DNA from: Pseudoduganella buxea
GTDB taxonomy: Bacteria > Pseudomonadota > Gammaproteobacteria > Burkholderiales > Burkholderiaceae_D
NCBI RefSeq assembly: GCF_009720835.1
Contig: NZ_WNKZ01000064.1
Location: 1 to 37,418 of the forward strand
Direction: 5' to 3'
Length of the DNA: 37,418 bases
Shown: one piece after another, positions 7,216 to 16,800 of the stretch
Numbering within the stretch: the stretch's first letter is position 1
Layout of the letters: each line of letters starts with the position of its first letter
Position numbers and translations under genes: made by a program
Notes under the pieces: generated by a model
Databases searched by the model: none
The model's input: only the letters and a program-made list of their open reading frames with translations
Told to the model about the DNA's origin: nothing

Positions 7216-10053
7216 ATGAATGCATTCCGAGTCAGGCCGATCTGCGCCGCCGTGCTGCTGTTGAGCGCGGGCAGCGCGCTGGGGCAAGTCGCCCCGGCCA
7301 CCCAGGACACCCCACCCCCGGCCGATGCCGCCACGCCTCGGGCGACGGCCAGTCAGGCTGCCAGCGCGGGACAGAGCGCCCAGGGAACGCAAGGTGCAGG
7401 GCCCGAGGCCACCGCGCCGATCGCCACCGTGGAGGTGACGGGCATCCGCCGCAGCATCCGTTCGGCCGAGCAGATCAAGCGCGACGCCACCCAGGTGGTC
7501 GATTCGATCAATGCCGACGATATCGGCAAGTTCCCCGACCGCGCCACGGGCGACGCGCTGCAGCGCATCGCCGGGGTGCAGGTGGGGCGCGACCGGGGCG
7601 AGACGTCCTCCGTCATCATCCGCGGCCTGCCGGACGTCGTCACGACGCTCGACGGCAACGACATCTTCACGGGCCGCGGCCGGCGCCTGTCGTACCAGGA
7701 CCTGCCGGTGCAGTCGATCGCGGGGCTGGACGTGTACAAATCCGCCACCGTCGACCAGTTCGAGGGGGGCATCGCCGGCGCCGTGAACATCCGGCTGCGC
7801 GCACCGTTCGACTACAAGGGCCGCACCGTCACGGGCTACGTGGAAAACCGCCGCCAGCAGATCAACGGCAGCGACGCGGCCAGGACGCGCAACAGCCCGG
7901 GCGGCGGCCTGTTGTTCAGCGAGCGGTGGAACAGCGGCGCGGGCGAGATGGGTGTGCTGTTCGACGTCGCGTACAACAAGGAGCACTGGGGCTTTCCCGT
8001 GCAGTGGAACGACCGGCCCGACCGCATCTTCTCCGTCAGCCCGGACGGCACGGCCATCCGCCTGAACGACGACCAGCCGGTGGCGCCCCTGAAGGCGGGC
8101 GACCGCCTGGGCAGCCTGCAGCACGTAGGCGGCATCTACAACGGCGGCGAGCGCGAACGCTTCTCCGGCCACGGCGCCTTCCAGTGGAAGATCAATCCGA
8201 AGCTGGAGTTCACCACCCAGTACCTGGGCATGGGCTACCGGGGCGAAGCCGAAGTGGACTACATGCTGGCCATCGTCGGCTGGACGCCACGGCTGACCAA
8301 CGTCGTGCTGGGCGACGAAGACGCCGGCTGCGCCACGCCGGAAGGTATCATCTGCCCGATCCAGGCGGCCAGCGCGCCGGCCGCCCGGTTCGGCGGGCCG
8401 TATGACTGGGACCCGTACGTGGCCACCAGCGCCTGGGGCCAGAAGGAACGCACCAATACCCACTACCTCAATTTCGCGCTGCAATACCGTGACGGACCCC
8501 TGTCCGTCAACTCGGCCTTGGCCCTGACGCATTCGAAGTTCATCAACGACACCGTCATCGTCGACCAGCAGGTGCCCGGCGCCAGCGCCAGCATCTACAA
8601 CTATGGCGCCGACGGCCATGGCGGCTACAACGCCATCACGACGCCCACCAGTGCCAACCCGCTGCGCGACCCGAACCAGTTCGTCCTGCGCGGCATGGTG
8701 CAGAACTGGGAAGAGTCGGTCGGCAAGCAGGCCCAGTGGCGCACGGACGCCACGTACAAGCTGGGCCAGGGCTTCCTGCGCGCGCTGAAGTTCGGGGTGC
8801 GCCTGTCGCACCGCGAAACGGCGTACCACAGCGCCGAAGGGCACAGCGACCTGCCCAATGTCAACCGGCCCAGCCCGATCGCCGCGTTCGGGCCTTCGTT
8901 CCAGAGCCTGTCGCCCGGCGTCGACCGGCTGGGCGGGCCGTATCTCGTGCCCACGCGCGGCTTCCTGATCGACCAGGCCGACACGGTGCGGTCCGTCTAC
9001 GGCGCCGCGCCCGGCCGCGTGCCGGACGATCCGACCCGCATGTTCGACCAGCGCGAGCGCACCGGTACCGCGTACCTGTCGGGCCGCTGGCAGACGACGC
9101 TGGCCGGTATGGAGGTCAGCGGCGACGCCGGCGTGCGCGTCGTGCGCGTCAACCGTACCCTGCGCGGCACCAGCAAGATCGGCGACGTCGTCACACCGTT
9201 CGACCAGAAGACGTCGGAAACGAATGTGCTGCCGAACGTGTCGGCCCTGGTCAACTGGCGCGATAACCTGCAGTCCCACCTGTCGGCTGGGAAGACCATC
9301 ACGCGGCCGGAGTTCAACCGCCTCAATCCGGCGCTGTCGCTGATACCGCCGACAGTCAACGCCCCCGGCACGGGCAGCGCGGGCAATCCGAACCTGGACC
9401 CGACCAAGTCGGTGAACCTGGACGCCACCCTGGAATACTACTTCCAGAAGAACGGCTTCGCGCAGGTGGCGCTGTTCCATCGCGATATCGAAGGCTACCT
9501 GCAAAACTACCAGCAGGATGAAGTGATCGGCGGGCAGACCTACCGCGTCACGCGCCCGCAAAATTCCGGCAAGGGCACCTTGAAAGGCGCCGAGTTCAGC
9601 ATCCAGAAGTTTTTCGACTTCCTGCCCGGTTTCTGGAGCGGCTTCGGCGTGCAGTACAACTACACGTGGATCTCGGGCGACAACGAAACCCGCACCTCCC
9701 TGACCAGCGACGTGCTGCAGAAAACCGGCCTGATCGACGTGGCCAAGCGCAGCAACAACTTCGCGCTGCTGTACGAAGGCAACGGGCTGACGGGCCGGCT
9801 GGCCGCCACGCGCCGGGGCTCGTACACGGAAGCCGTGCTGGAACCGCGCTTCCGACAGGACCGCGTGGTGCAGGGCCAGACCTACGTCGACCTGTCGCTG
9901 TCGTACGAACTGACGAAGAATATCTCGGTGCAGTTCGACGCGATCAACATGACGAAGGAAAAGTACGAGAGCTTCGTGGGCGACCCGAGCCGCCCGCGTG
10001 ACATCCGCTACAACCCCACGACCTACGGCCTGGGCCTGCGGTTCAAGCTGTGA
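7216..10053 (+). CDS. TonB-dependent outer-membrane receptor (glycan uptake)
   Basis: A 945-residue TonB-dependent receptor of the large TonB-Xanth-Caul type. The ATG at 7216 has TGGAG a few bases upstream and begins a signal peptide (MNAFRVRPICAAVLLLSAGS, cleavage near ALGQ). A Pro/Ala/Gln-rich linker follows (about 25-75), then the TonB-box region and plug (VEVTGIRRSIRSAEQIKRDA; DDIGKFPDRATGDALQRIAG; IRGLPDV), then the beta-barrel ending in a strand GLGLRFKL. Such receptors bring oligosaccharides across the outer membrane using TonB energy. It follows the LacI gene after 229 bp and precedes the GH43 gene by 11 bp, so it is the likely outer-membrane gate of this locus. The receptor family is certain; the ligand is inferred. 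Confidence 0.93.
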   Translation: MNAFRVRPICAAVLLLSAGSALGQVAPATQDTPPPADAATPRATASQAASAGQSAQGTQGAGPEATAPIATVEVTGIRRSIRSAEQIKRDATQVVDSINADDIGKFPDRATGDALQRIAGVQVGRDRGETSSVIIRGLPDVVTTLDGNDIFTGRGRRLSYQDLPVQSIAGLDVYKSATVDQFEGGIAGAVNIRLRAPFDYKGRTVTGYVENRRQQINGSDAARTRNSPGGGLLFSERWNSGAGEMGVLFDVAYNKEHWGFPVQWNDRPDRIFSVSPDGTAIRLNDDQPVAPLKAGDRLGSLQHVGGIYNGGERERFSGHGAFQWKINPKLEFTTQYLGMGYRGEAEVDYMLAIVGWTPRLTNVVLGDEDAGCATPEGIICPIQAASAPAARFGGPYDWDPYVATSAWGQKERTNTHYLNFALQYRDGPLSVNSALALTHSKFINDTVIVDQQVPGASASIYNYGADGHGGYNAITTPTSANPLRDPNQFVLRGMVQNWEESVGKQAQWRTDATYKLGQGFLRALKFGVRLSHRETAYHSAEGHSDLPNVNRPSPIAAFGPSFQSLSPGVDRLGGPYLVPTRGFLIDQADTVRSVYGAAPGRVPDDPTRMFDQRERTGTAYLSGRWQTTLAGMEVSGDAGVRVVRVNRTLRGTSKIGDVVTPFDQKTSETNVLPNVSALVNWRDNLQSHLSAGKTITRPEFNRLNPALSLIPPTVNAPGTGSAGNPNLDPTKSVNLDATLEYYFQKNGFAQVALFHRDIEGYLQNYQQDEVIGGQTYRVTRPQNSGKGTLKGAEFSIQKFFDFLPGFWSGFGVQYNYTWISGDNETRTSLTSDVLQKTGLIDVAKRSNNFALLYEGNGLTGRLAATRRGSYTEAVLEPRFRQDRVVQGQTYVDLSLSYELTKNISVQFDAINMTKEKYESFVGDPSRPRDIRYNPTTYGLGLRFKL

Positions 10054-10064
10054 CAGGAGGGCGC

Positions 10065-11024
10065 ATGGCCGACAGTTTCATCAACCCCGTCTACCCGCAC
10101 ACGATGGCCGACCCCTTCGTGCTCAAGCACGACGGCCTGTACTACGCCTACGGCACGGCGCCCGTAGGCGCCGATGGCCGCGCCTTCCCCGTGCTGCGCT
10201 CGGCCGACCTGGTACGGTGGGAACCCCTCGGCCATGCGCTGGTGCCGCCCGGCGGCACGGATTTCTGGGCGCCCGAGGTGGCGGCGCGCGACGGCAAGTT
10301 CTATATGTACTATTCGGCCCAGGGCATCGGCGGCCAGGACCACCAGCTGCGCGTGGCCGTCAGCGAGCATCCGGCCGGGCCCTTCCTCGATGCCGGCGTC
10401 GTTCTGGTGCCGGACCAGCCGTTCTCCATCGACGCCCACCCGTTCCGCGACCGCGACGGCAGCTGGTACCTGTACTACTGCGTCGACTTCCTCGAGCTGG
10501 AAGACGATCACCGGGTCGGTACCGGCATCGTCGTCGACCGCATGCTCGACATGACGACGCTGGCCGGCGAGCCGCGCGTGGTGGCGCGCCCGCACGAGGA
10601 CTGGCACCTGTTCCTGAAACAGCGGCCCATGTACGGCAATGTCTACGACTGGCATACCGTCGAGGGCGCGGCCGTGCTGCTGCACGAGGGCCTGTACTAC
10701 TGTTTCTACAGCGGCGGCGCGTGGGAGCGGGAAAACTACGGCATCAGCTATGTCGTGGCGGACCATCCGCTGGGGCCGTTCCGGCGCCCGCCCCAGGGCG
10801 GCGCGGCACTCCTGATGAGCACCCGGCCGGGCCGGCTGATCGGGCCGGGACACAACTCCTTTACTACGTCGCCGGACGGCAGCCAGACGTGGATCGTCTA
10901 CCATGCATGGCAGCCCGATATGGCCGGGCGGCGCATGTGCATCGACCGGCTCGACTGGGTCGACGGCCGGCCCGTGACGACGGGGCCCACGTGGATGGAG
11001 CAGCCGGCGCCAGCGGGTGGCTAG
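10065..11024 (+). CDS. glycoside hydrolase family 43 enzyme
   Basis: A 319-residue single-domain five-bladed propeller enzyme. The three GH43 acidic residues are visible: general base D16 in TMADPFV, the pKa-modulating D123 in SIDAHPF, and general acid E200 in HTVEGAAVL. H263 in IGPGHNSF matches the conserved central His of the family. AGGAGG at 10055-10060 precedes the ATG by four bases, and the gene follows the receptor by 11 bp. No signal peptide is seen, so it should act inside the cell on imported oligosaccharides. GH43 enzymes are mostly alpha-L-arabinofuranosidases, beta-xylosidases and arabinanases; the length fits a small exo-acting enzyme, but the specificity cannot be read from the sequence. 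Confidence 0.88.
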   Translation: MADSFINPVYPHTMADPFVLKHDGLYYAYGTAPVGADGRAFPVLRSADLVRWEPLGHALVPPGGTDFWAPEVAARDGKFYMYYSAQGIGGQDHQLRVAVSEHPAGPFLDAGVVLVPDQPFSIDAHPFRDRDGSWYLYYCVDFLELEDDHRVGTGIVVDRMLDMTTLAGEPRVVARPHEDWHLFLKQRPMYGNVYDWHTVEGAAVLLHEGLYYCFYSGGAWERENYGISYVVADHPLGPFRRPPQGGAALLMSTRPGRLIGPGHNSFTTSPDGSQTWIVYHAWQPDMAGRRMCIDRLDWVDGRPVTTGPTWMEQPAPAGG

Positions 11025-11118
11025 CAAGCTGGCGTGCTCCTGCATGGCGGGAAAAGGAGTATCGTCCAGGACACTTGGCGTGCTCATTTGATCGCGCGGG
11101 TGCGCCCCGGAGGCCCCG

Positions 11119-12903
11119 ATGAACGATCGAATCACAGCAGCCCCCGCGCCGGGAACCGCAGCCGACCCCGGCGCCGGTTCCGGCGCCGGCGGAGCGACGC
11201 TGCAGCAAGCCCATGTCGACTCCAATTTCGCCGACCTGACCTTGGGGGCGATCTCCGACGCCGTGCTGATCACCGACATCCACGGCCTGATCACTTACTG
11301 CAATCCGGCCGGCTGCGCGCTGCTGGACCGCGGGCCCGGGGAGATCCTCGGCTGGCCCGTCACCGAACTGGTCATGCTGATGACAGCGGAACTCGACCCG
11401 CAGCCCCATCCCGTTCCCGCCGTGCTGCGCACCGGGCGCCCGACGCGCCTCCCGGCCGGTACCATTCTCGTGCGCCCGGATGGCGTTGAATTCGCCATCG
11501 AGGATTCGACCTCGCCCATCGTCGACCAGCAGGGCACCTTGCTCGGCGCCGTGATGGTGTTCCACGACGTGACGACGACGCGGCAGACCATGCTGAAAAT
11601 GACCCATCAGGCCACCCACGACTTCCTGACGGACCTGCCCAACCGGGCGCTGCTCGACAGCCGCCTGGCCCACGAGCTGGACCTGGCCGCGCGCCACGCG
11701 GCCGGCCTGGCGGTGCTGTACGTCGACCTGGACAACTTCAAGCATGTCAACGACTCATTGGGCCATCGCGCCGGCGACCGGCTGCTGCGTTCCGTGGCCG
11801 GCCGCCTGTGCCAGTGCGTGCGCAAGAGCGATACCGTCAGCCGCTTCGGCGGCGACGAATTCGTCCTGTTGCTGACCACCGAGGGCAATGCCGCCCACGC
11901 GGCCGCGGCGATCGCCGGCAAGATCCTGACGACCCTGGCCGAGCCGCACCAGGTGGACGGGCAGGCGCTGCACACGGGCGCCAGCATCGGCATCAGCATC
12001 TTCCCGGACGACGGCATCGAAGGCGAGACCCTGGTGAGGAACGCCGACACGGCCCTGTACCTGGCCAAGAGCGGCGGCAAGAACGCCTTCCGCTTCTTCG
12101 AGCCCCATATGAACGCGGACGCCGTGCAGCGGCAGCAGTTGCAGGACGGCCTGCGCGTGGCGCTGGCGGGCGGCCAGCTGGCCTTGCACTACCAGCCCAA
12201 GTTCGACCTGCGCTCGGGGCGGCTGACGGGCAGCGAGGCGCTGGTGCGCTGGCACCACCCGCAACTGGGCAACGTCTCGCCGGCCCGCTTTATCGCCATC
12301 GCCGAGGACTTCGGCATGATCGGCGCGCTGGGGCGCTGGGTGCGCGACACGGCGTGCCGGCAGATGGTGGCGTGGGAGCAGGGCGGGGCGGCGCCGTCGC
12401 AGGTGGCCGTGAATGTATCGGCGCAGGAACTGCACGGCGCCGGCTTCGAGGACGGCCTGCGGCAGACGCTGTACGAGACGGGCATCGCGCCGGAACGGCT
12501 GCAACTGGAAATCACGGAAGGGGTACTGCTGCGGGAGACGGATGCGGCGCTGGCCAAGCTGCGGCGCGTGCGCGACATGGGCGTGAGCCTGGCCATCGAC
12601 GATTTCGGCACCGGCTATTCCAGCCTCAGCTACCTGCGCCGGCTGCCCGTGGACATCATCAAGATCGACCAGAGCTTCATCCACGATATCGGCCAGGACC
12701 AGGCCGGCGGCGTCATCGTGCGGGCTGTCATCGGCATCGGCCAGAGCCTGGGGCGGCGCATCGTTGCCGAGGGCGTCGAGGATTCCAGCCAGCTGGACTT
12801 CCTGCGCGAGCAGGACTGCGACGAAGGCCAGGGTTACTGGTTCAGCGCGGCCCTGCCGCCAAAGGAATTCGCCAGCCGCTACTGCCAGGGGCTGGCGGTG
12901 TGA
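11119..12903 (+). CDS. PAS-GGDEF-EAL cyclic-di-GMP turnover protein
   Basis: A 594-residue soluble protein. A PAS domain (about 40-150: LGAISDAVLITDIHGLITYCN) is followed by a GGDEF domain with an intact active site (GGDEF at residues 244-248) and an intact inhibitory I-site (RKSD five residues before it). The C-terminal EAL domain has EAL at 373-375 with LVRW, and DDFGTGYSSLSYL. Both diguanylate cyclase and phosphodiesterase activity are therefore possible. CGGAGG at 11108-11113 sets the ATG. No membrane segment is seen, so the PAS domain would sense a cytoplasmic cue. It lies 94 bp after the GH43 gene with no visible terminator and ends 17 bp from the stop of a small convergent gene. Confidence 0.93.
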   Translation: MNDRITAAPAPGTAADPGAGSGAGGATLQQAHVDSNFADLTLGAISDAVLITDIHGLITYCNPAGCALLDRGPGEILGWPVTELVMLMTAELDPQPHPVPAVLRTGRPTRLPAGTILVRPDGVEFAIEDSTSPIVDQQGTLLGAVMVFHDVTTTRQTMLKMTHQATHDFLTDLPNRALLDSRLAHELDLAARHAAGLAVLYVDLDNFKHVNDSLGHRAGDRLLRSVAGRLCQCVRKSDTVSRFGGDEFVLLLTTEGNAAHAAAAIAGKILTTLAEPHQVDGQALHTGASIGISIFPDDGIEGETLVRNADTALYLAKSGGKNAFRFFEPHMNADAVQRQQLQDGLRVALAGGQLALHYQPKFDLRSGRLTGSEALVRWHHPQLGNVSPARFIAIAEDFGMIGALGRWVRDTACRQMVAWEQGGAAPSQVAVNVSAQELHGAGFEDGLRQTLYETGIAPERLQLEITEGVLLRETDAALAKLRRVRDMGVSLAIDDFGTGYSSLSYLRRLPVDIIKIDQSFIHDIGQDQAGGVIVRAVIGIGQSLGRRIVAEGVEDSSQLDFLREQDCDEGQGYWFSAALPPKEFASRYCQGLAV

Positions 12904-12920
12904 GGGGCTTCGGCCGGTCG

Positions 12921-13106
12921 TCAGCAGCTGCGGCGGTCGCCCGGGCAGGCCAGCACGCGCTTGATCGTGGCCGGCTTGATGCGCTTGCGGGTCAGGAACA
13001 TATGGGCGTCGCGCAGGCCCAGTGACTGCTGCATCAGCAGGGCGCGGTTGATGACCAGTTCGGTCGTGACATCGGTACGTGAATATGCGCGCTGGACTTG
13101 ATTCAT
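12921..13106 (-). CDS. small uncharacterised protein (61 aa), paralogue of the 29635-29844 product
   Basis: A 61-residue protein with a good ribosome site: AGGAGA lies six bases before the ATG on the minus strand. It is basic at its C-terminus and has no membrane segment or known motif. Its second half (VINRALLMQQSLG...FLTRKRIKPATIKRVL) aligns without gaps to the product at 29635-29844, with about 14 identities in 39 positions, including FL, P-TI and RVL. Both genes sit next to the 3' end of a GGDEF-EAL gene. No function is recognised; the paralogy and the ribosome site argue that it is a real gene. Confidence 0.65.
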   Translation of the reverse strand: MNQVQRAYSRTDVTTELVINRALLMQQSLGLRDAHMFLTRKRIKPATIKRVLACPGDRRSC

Positions 13107-13248
13107 GCGTCTCTCCTGGTGAATGGGGTAAGGCGTATTGCGGTCATTGCGAAATACGGCCCCAGCTTACGCGATACGGGCGAACCGGACAGTGCGCCAG
13201 TTCACCAAAGGACCGGGGAGATGCGCTCCACGGGCCACGTCCGCGCGC

Positions 13249-13254
13249 TACAAT
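13249..13254 (+). promoter_or_regulatory. candidate -10 box (TACAAT)
   Basis: TACAAT about 55 bases before the ATG at 13310, in the divergent gap between the small minus-strand gene and the Cys/His-cluster protein. No convincing -35 box is seen at the expected distance. Confidence 0.3.
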
Positions 13255-13309
13255 AAGGCCGTCGCCAGCAGGCCGCCGCGCCATCCGCCGCGCCAGCGGC
13301 CGTTTCCAT

Positions 13310-14317
13310 ATGACCCATTCGAGAATCTTGCATGCGTATTGCCAGGAACTGGCCGACGTCGTCGACATCGACGCGGCGCGCCGCTGCTTCGCCTGCGAGG
13401 AGCCGCCCCTGCCGCGCTACCAGTTCCATTGCGACGACCCCCACTGCGCGCCGCTAAGGGTGCGCATCACGGGTGTCAACTACCGGGTGTTCGCTTCCGA
13501 GTCGGCCAAGTACGTCGCGCCCCACTTCCGCGCACTCGACCCCCACCACCCGGATTGCCAGTGGATGCTCGATAGCGATCCGGATGCGCCGCGGCCGGGC
13601 GAGACGGCCGAGGAGGCGCGCCAGCGCCAGCTGCGCCGCAAGCTGCATGACATGGTTACCGTGTTCGATCCGACGGTCCGGCGCGACGAAGCCCCCACCG
13701 CCCGGCCAGCCGATACGGCGCCTGGCGACGTGGGGTACCCGGCAGGAGGCGCCGTTCCCGTGCGTGGGCCCGCGGCCGGCGGCGACGGGCCGGACACCCG
13801 CACCAGCCAGCTCACGCGCCTGGTCGAGACCTACGTGGAAGCGAGGACCACCCTGCCGCGCGAGACGTTCCGCGAGCTGACGATCCGCGTCGTGGGCGAG
13901 GGCACGATGCTGCTGGACGACTATTTTCGCCACCTGGCCGGTGCCGGCCTCGACACCGCCAACCGCGTCATTTACGGCGGTGCGCGTCTGACGAACCGCT
14001 ACGGCAAGGGTTTCAAGCTGAAGTTCTTCGACAAGGTGGCCGGTACGGACGTGTTCCTGTATGTCAGCCCGGCCCGGATGGCGGCCTACCGCTTCCGCAA
14101 GCTGCTCGAGCTGGCCCTGGCGCGGGCCGACGACGTGCGCTATTTCAAGGTCTATGCGCTGGGGCGGCTCGTGCCCGGCAAGGCGCCGCGCCATACGGAT
14201 TTCATCGTCGACGACCTGCGCCACCTGGTGCTGGTGCTGGGACCGGAAAAGGCCGATGCCGCCGCTGCGCCGGATCTGCCGGATGCGGCCGGTGACGCGG
14301 CCGCGCCGGTGTTGTAA
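13310..14317 (+). CDS. uncharacterised protein with N-terminal Cys/His (zinc-ribbon-like) cluster
   Basis: A 335-residue protein not assigned to a family with confidence. The N-terminus carries a likely metal-binding cluster: C26-x2-C29, C41-x4-C46, and then H72 with HHPDC (H79, H80, C83). That order, ending in a His-x-x-Cys-type pair, resembles the treble-clef fingers at the start of CoiA-like and some nuclease-associated proteins, but no nuclease motif is visible downstream. A Pro/Ala/Gly-rich linker (about 120-165) separates it from a C-terminal domain (about 170-310) containing LTNRYGKGFKLKFFDKV. The ATG at 13310 lacks a clear ribosome site; TACAAT lies upstream. It is a single-gene unit flanked by a divergent small gene and a separate downstream cluster. 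Function unknown. Confidence 0.75.
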   Translation: MTHSRILHAYCQELADVVDIDAARRCFACEEPPLPRYQFHCDDPHCAPLRVRITGVNYRVFASESAKYVAPHFRALDPHHPDCQWMLDSDPDAPRPGETAEEARQRQLRRKLHDMVTVFDPTVRRDEAPTARPADTAPGDVGYPAGGAVPVRGPAAGGDGPDTRTSQLTRLVETYVEARTTLPRETFRELTIRVVGEGTMLLDDYFRHLAGAGLDTANRVIYGGARLTNRYGKGFKLKFFDKVAGTDVFLYVSPARMAAYRFRKLLELALARADDVRYFKVYALGRLVPGKAPRHTDFIVDDLRHLVLVLGPEKADAAAAPDLPDAAGDAAAPVL

Positions 14318-14407
14318 AAGCGGCGCGCACGGTGACTTCGCTGCCGTTCATTGCTACCATGGGCCGATCCGCTTGCCGCCGCTGCGTGGCACGTCACGGG
14401 AGCCCCG

Positions 14408-15724
14408 ATGAACACCATGTTGCCGCGCCTTGCCGCCGTCGTCCTGTTCGCCTGCGTGGCCGTGCCCGAGGCGCCGGCCCTGACCTTGAGCGAACAGACC
14501 CGCGCGCTGGCCCGGCAGGAGTTCAGGAAGTCGGCGCGGCGGCCCTGCATTCCGGCCCAGCCCTGCTTCAAGGTGCGCAACACCTACCCGAAAACGGCCA
14601 CGCCCGAGACGCCCGCCTGGCGTGCCATCGACTTCCGGCGCGAGCCGGAACGCTACCTGGAGGCCGTGCTGGCCTATGTCGTCGAAGGCAATGTCGAGGC
14701 GGACTGGGTACTGTCCAGGAATCGCAAGCGCGGCTGGTACCACGCGGCGTGGATGCACCCGATGCGTGAACCCGTGCGCGGCCTGACGTTCGAGCGGGGC
14801 AGCCGGCTGCATGAGCTGAGCGGCCAGCAGACCCGCCGCACCAACAACTGGGCCATCGGCTTCTACAACCGCACGGGCGCCACCGCCTTTGCCAGGGTGT
14901 GGCGCGACCGCAGCGAGCCGGCGACGGCGAACTTCGCCTTCCCCGAGGGCACGGTCAGCGCCAAGCTGCTGTTTACCGACGCCACCGACGAGGAAGCGCC
15001 CTACCTGAAGGGGAACAACCTCGTCTGGCACGCTGACATCCACGGTAACGGCGAGCTGGCGGCGCTGCGGCTGCTGCAAGTCGACGTGGCCGTCAAGCAC
15101 GAGGCCGGACCTACCTTCAACGGCTGGGTCTTCGGCACCTTTCATTTCGACGGCCGGCGCGGCCATGCGGACTACTGGCGCAACCTGGCACCGGTGGGCC
15201 TGGAGTGGGGCACGTCGCCCGCATTCACCCACGCCGATTTCACGGCGGGCCGGCGCCCGGACCAGGGCTGGATCAGCCCCGCGGCCGAAGCGCAGTTCGC
15301 CACGCGCGCGCCCGACGGCAAGCTGGGCTACCTGGGCCGCATGAACGGCCCGGTGGACGATCCCCGTTCCAGCTGCCTGGCCTGCCACGGCCGGGCGATG
15401 GACATGCGGGGCGATCCCGAGCCGCCGCTGTTTCCGCCCCTCGCGGCCAGCCGCATCCGCCAAGTGACGGTGGCGCCGAACACGACGTATGAACGGGACA
15501 TGTCGGCAGGGCCCGTCGACGAGGCCGACGTGGCGCGCTTCTTTCGCAACCTGGCGCCGGGCGAATCCTGGGACGGCACCCACCCGACGCTCGATTTTTC
15601 GCTGCAATTGATGAAGGGTACGCAGTTGTGGCAGGCGTGGTTGAAGACGCAGTTGGCCCGGCCGCAGGAGCGTGCGCTGGCCGTCGCCGCGCCGGCAAGG
15701 GACGGGGCCTCACGGGGCGATTGA
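14408..15724 (+). CDS. exported protein with one c-type heme motif, family not recognised
   Basis: A 438-residue protein with an N-terminal signal peptide (MNTMLPRLAAVVLFACVAVP, cleavage near APA-LT). A single heme-attachment motif, CLACH, lies at residues 323-327 (C323, C326, H327) in the C-terminal third. The larger N-terminal part (about 30-310) contains EADWVLSRNRKRGWYHAAW and NNWAIGFYNRTGATAFARVW and looks like a separate beta-rich domain rather than a classical cytochrome. The protein would be periplasmic and could carry electrons or act as a heme enzyme. It heads a cluster with a DUF3616 protein, a Tat-exported aldo/keto reductase and a DUF6064-like membrane protein. The heme motif is seen; the redox role is inferred. 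Confidence 0.75.
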   Translation: MNTMLPRLAAVVLFACVAVPEAPALTLSEQTRALARQEFRKSARRPCIPAQPCFKVRNTYPKTATPETPAWRAIDFRREPERYLEAVLAYVVEGNVEADWVLSRNRKRGWYHAAWMHPMREPVRGLTFERGSRLHELSGQQTRRTNNWAIGFYNRTGATAFARVWRDRSEPATANFAFPEGTVSAKLLFTDATDEEAPYLKGNNLVWHADIHGNGELAALRLLQVDVAVKHEAGPTFNGWVFGTFHFDGRRGHADYWRNLAPVGLEWGTSPAFTHADFTAGRRPDQGWISPAAEAQFATRAPDGKLGYLGRMNGPVDDPRSSCLACHGRAMDMRGDPEPPLFPPLAASRIRQVTVAPNTTYERDMSAGPVDEADVARFFRNLAPGESWDGTHPTLDFSLQLMKGTQLWQAWLKTQLARPQERALAVAAPARDGASRGD

Positions 15725-15750
15725 CGCGGCAGGCAAACCAGGAGACGGCG

Positions 15751-16800
15751 ATGAACCAGACAGCGGTGCAGCATGACGGCGAACGGGGCCACGGGCTCTG
15801 GCGGAATACCTTTCGTGCCGGCATGGCGGCGGCCATGCTGGGCGCGTCGGCGGCAGCCGGCGCCGCGCCGCCTGAGATCTTCCGGGGCATCTGCAACGCT
15901 TCCGCCGCCGTGGCACTCGACCAGGCGCGCTTCATCGTCGCCGACGACGAGAAGAGCATCCTGAAGGTATACCGCTTCGACGGGGCGCCTGCCGTCGGCA
16001 AGGACGGCAAGGCCCAGCAGATCGACCTGGAAAAGCGCCTGGGGGACGGCGAGGCCGACCTGGAAGGCGCAACCCTGGTGGGCGACACACTGTGGCTGAT
16101 CGCGTCGCACGGCGCGGCCGCGGACGGCAGCCCGGCGCCGCAGCGGCGCGTGCTGCTGGCATCGCGCCTGCGCCAGGGGCCGGCGGGGCCCGGCGCGGAC
16201 AAGGTGGCGCCGGTGGCGGCCGCGGTGGGGCAGCCGTACCGGCGCCTGCTGGAGGATACGGCCGGTACGGTGGTGCAGCGCGACTATGACCTGCTGGGTG
16301 CGGCCGGCATCGCGCCCAAGGCCGAAGGCGGGCTCAGTATCGAAGGGCTGGCGGCCACGCCGAACGGCTGGCTGCTGATCGGCTTGCGCAACCCGGTGCC
16401 GGACGGGAAGGCGCTGCTGCTGCAGCTGGAAAATCCGGACGACGTGGTGCAGGGCAAGCGGGCGCGCTTCGGGCCACCGATACCGCTGGACCTGGGGGGC
16501 AAGGGCATCCGCAGCATCGAGCGGCGCGGTACGGACTACTTCATCGTCGCCGGCCCGACGGGACCCGGCAAGGACTTCGGCGTGTACCGCTGGTCAGGCC
16601 AGATCGCCACCGCGCCGACGCCCGTGAACGTGCCGGACCTGCAGGGCCTGAATCCGGAAGCGCTGTTCTTCGACCATGCCGGCACCCTGCACATCCTCAG
16701 CGACGACGGCAAGGACCAGCCGGGTGGCGCCAGGTGCAAGAAGCTGTCGAAGGCCCAGCGCCAGTTCCGCCATATCGCCATGCCGTCCGGCAGCTATTGA
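15751..16800 (+). CDS. DUF3616 protein, exported copy
   Basis: A 349-residue protein with an N-terminal extension holding a hydrophobic stretch (about residues 22-42, ending GAAP), so it is probably exported or membrane-anchored. The rest is a DUF3616-type domain, likely a beta-propeller: RGICNASAAVALD at the start, GEADLEGATLVGDTLWLI, LDLGGKGIRSIER, GLNPEALFF and TLHILSDDGKDQPGG. AGGAGA at 15740-15745 sets the ATG. The gene follows the heme protein after 26 bp and its stop overlaps the start of the aldo/keto reductase by one base (TGATG). A leaderless paralogue lies at 18402-19316. The molecular function of DUF3616 is not known. Confidence 0.8.
   Translation: MNQTAVQHDGERGHGLWRNTFRAGMAAAMLGASAAAGAAPPEIFRGICNASAAVALDQARFIVADDEKSILKVYRFDGAPAVGKDGKAQQIDLEKRLGDGEADLEGATLVGDTLWLIASHGAAADGSPAPQRRVLLASRLRQGPAGPGADKVAPVAAAVGQPYRRLLEDTAGTVVQRDYDLLGAAGIAPKAEGGLSIEGLAATPNGWLLIGLRNPVPDGKALLLQLENPDDVVQGKRARFGPPIPLDLGGKGIRSIERRGTDYFIVAGPTGPGKDFGVYRWSGQIATAPTPVNVPDLQGLNPEALFFDHAGTLHILSDDGKDQPGGARCKKLSKAQRQFRHIAMPSGSY

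Noticed and set aside
7120..9561. Long minus-strand open frame opposite the first TonB receptor
   Set aside because: Same codon-bias shadow; the plus-strand frame has a signal peptide, plug and barrel motifs.
11030..11085. Ten-base direct repeat TGGCGTGCTC twice between the GH43 and GGDEF-EAL genes
   Set aside because: Short, in GC-rich sequence, with no associated promoter signal; could be chance.
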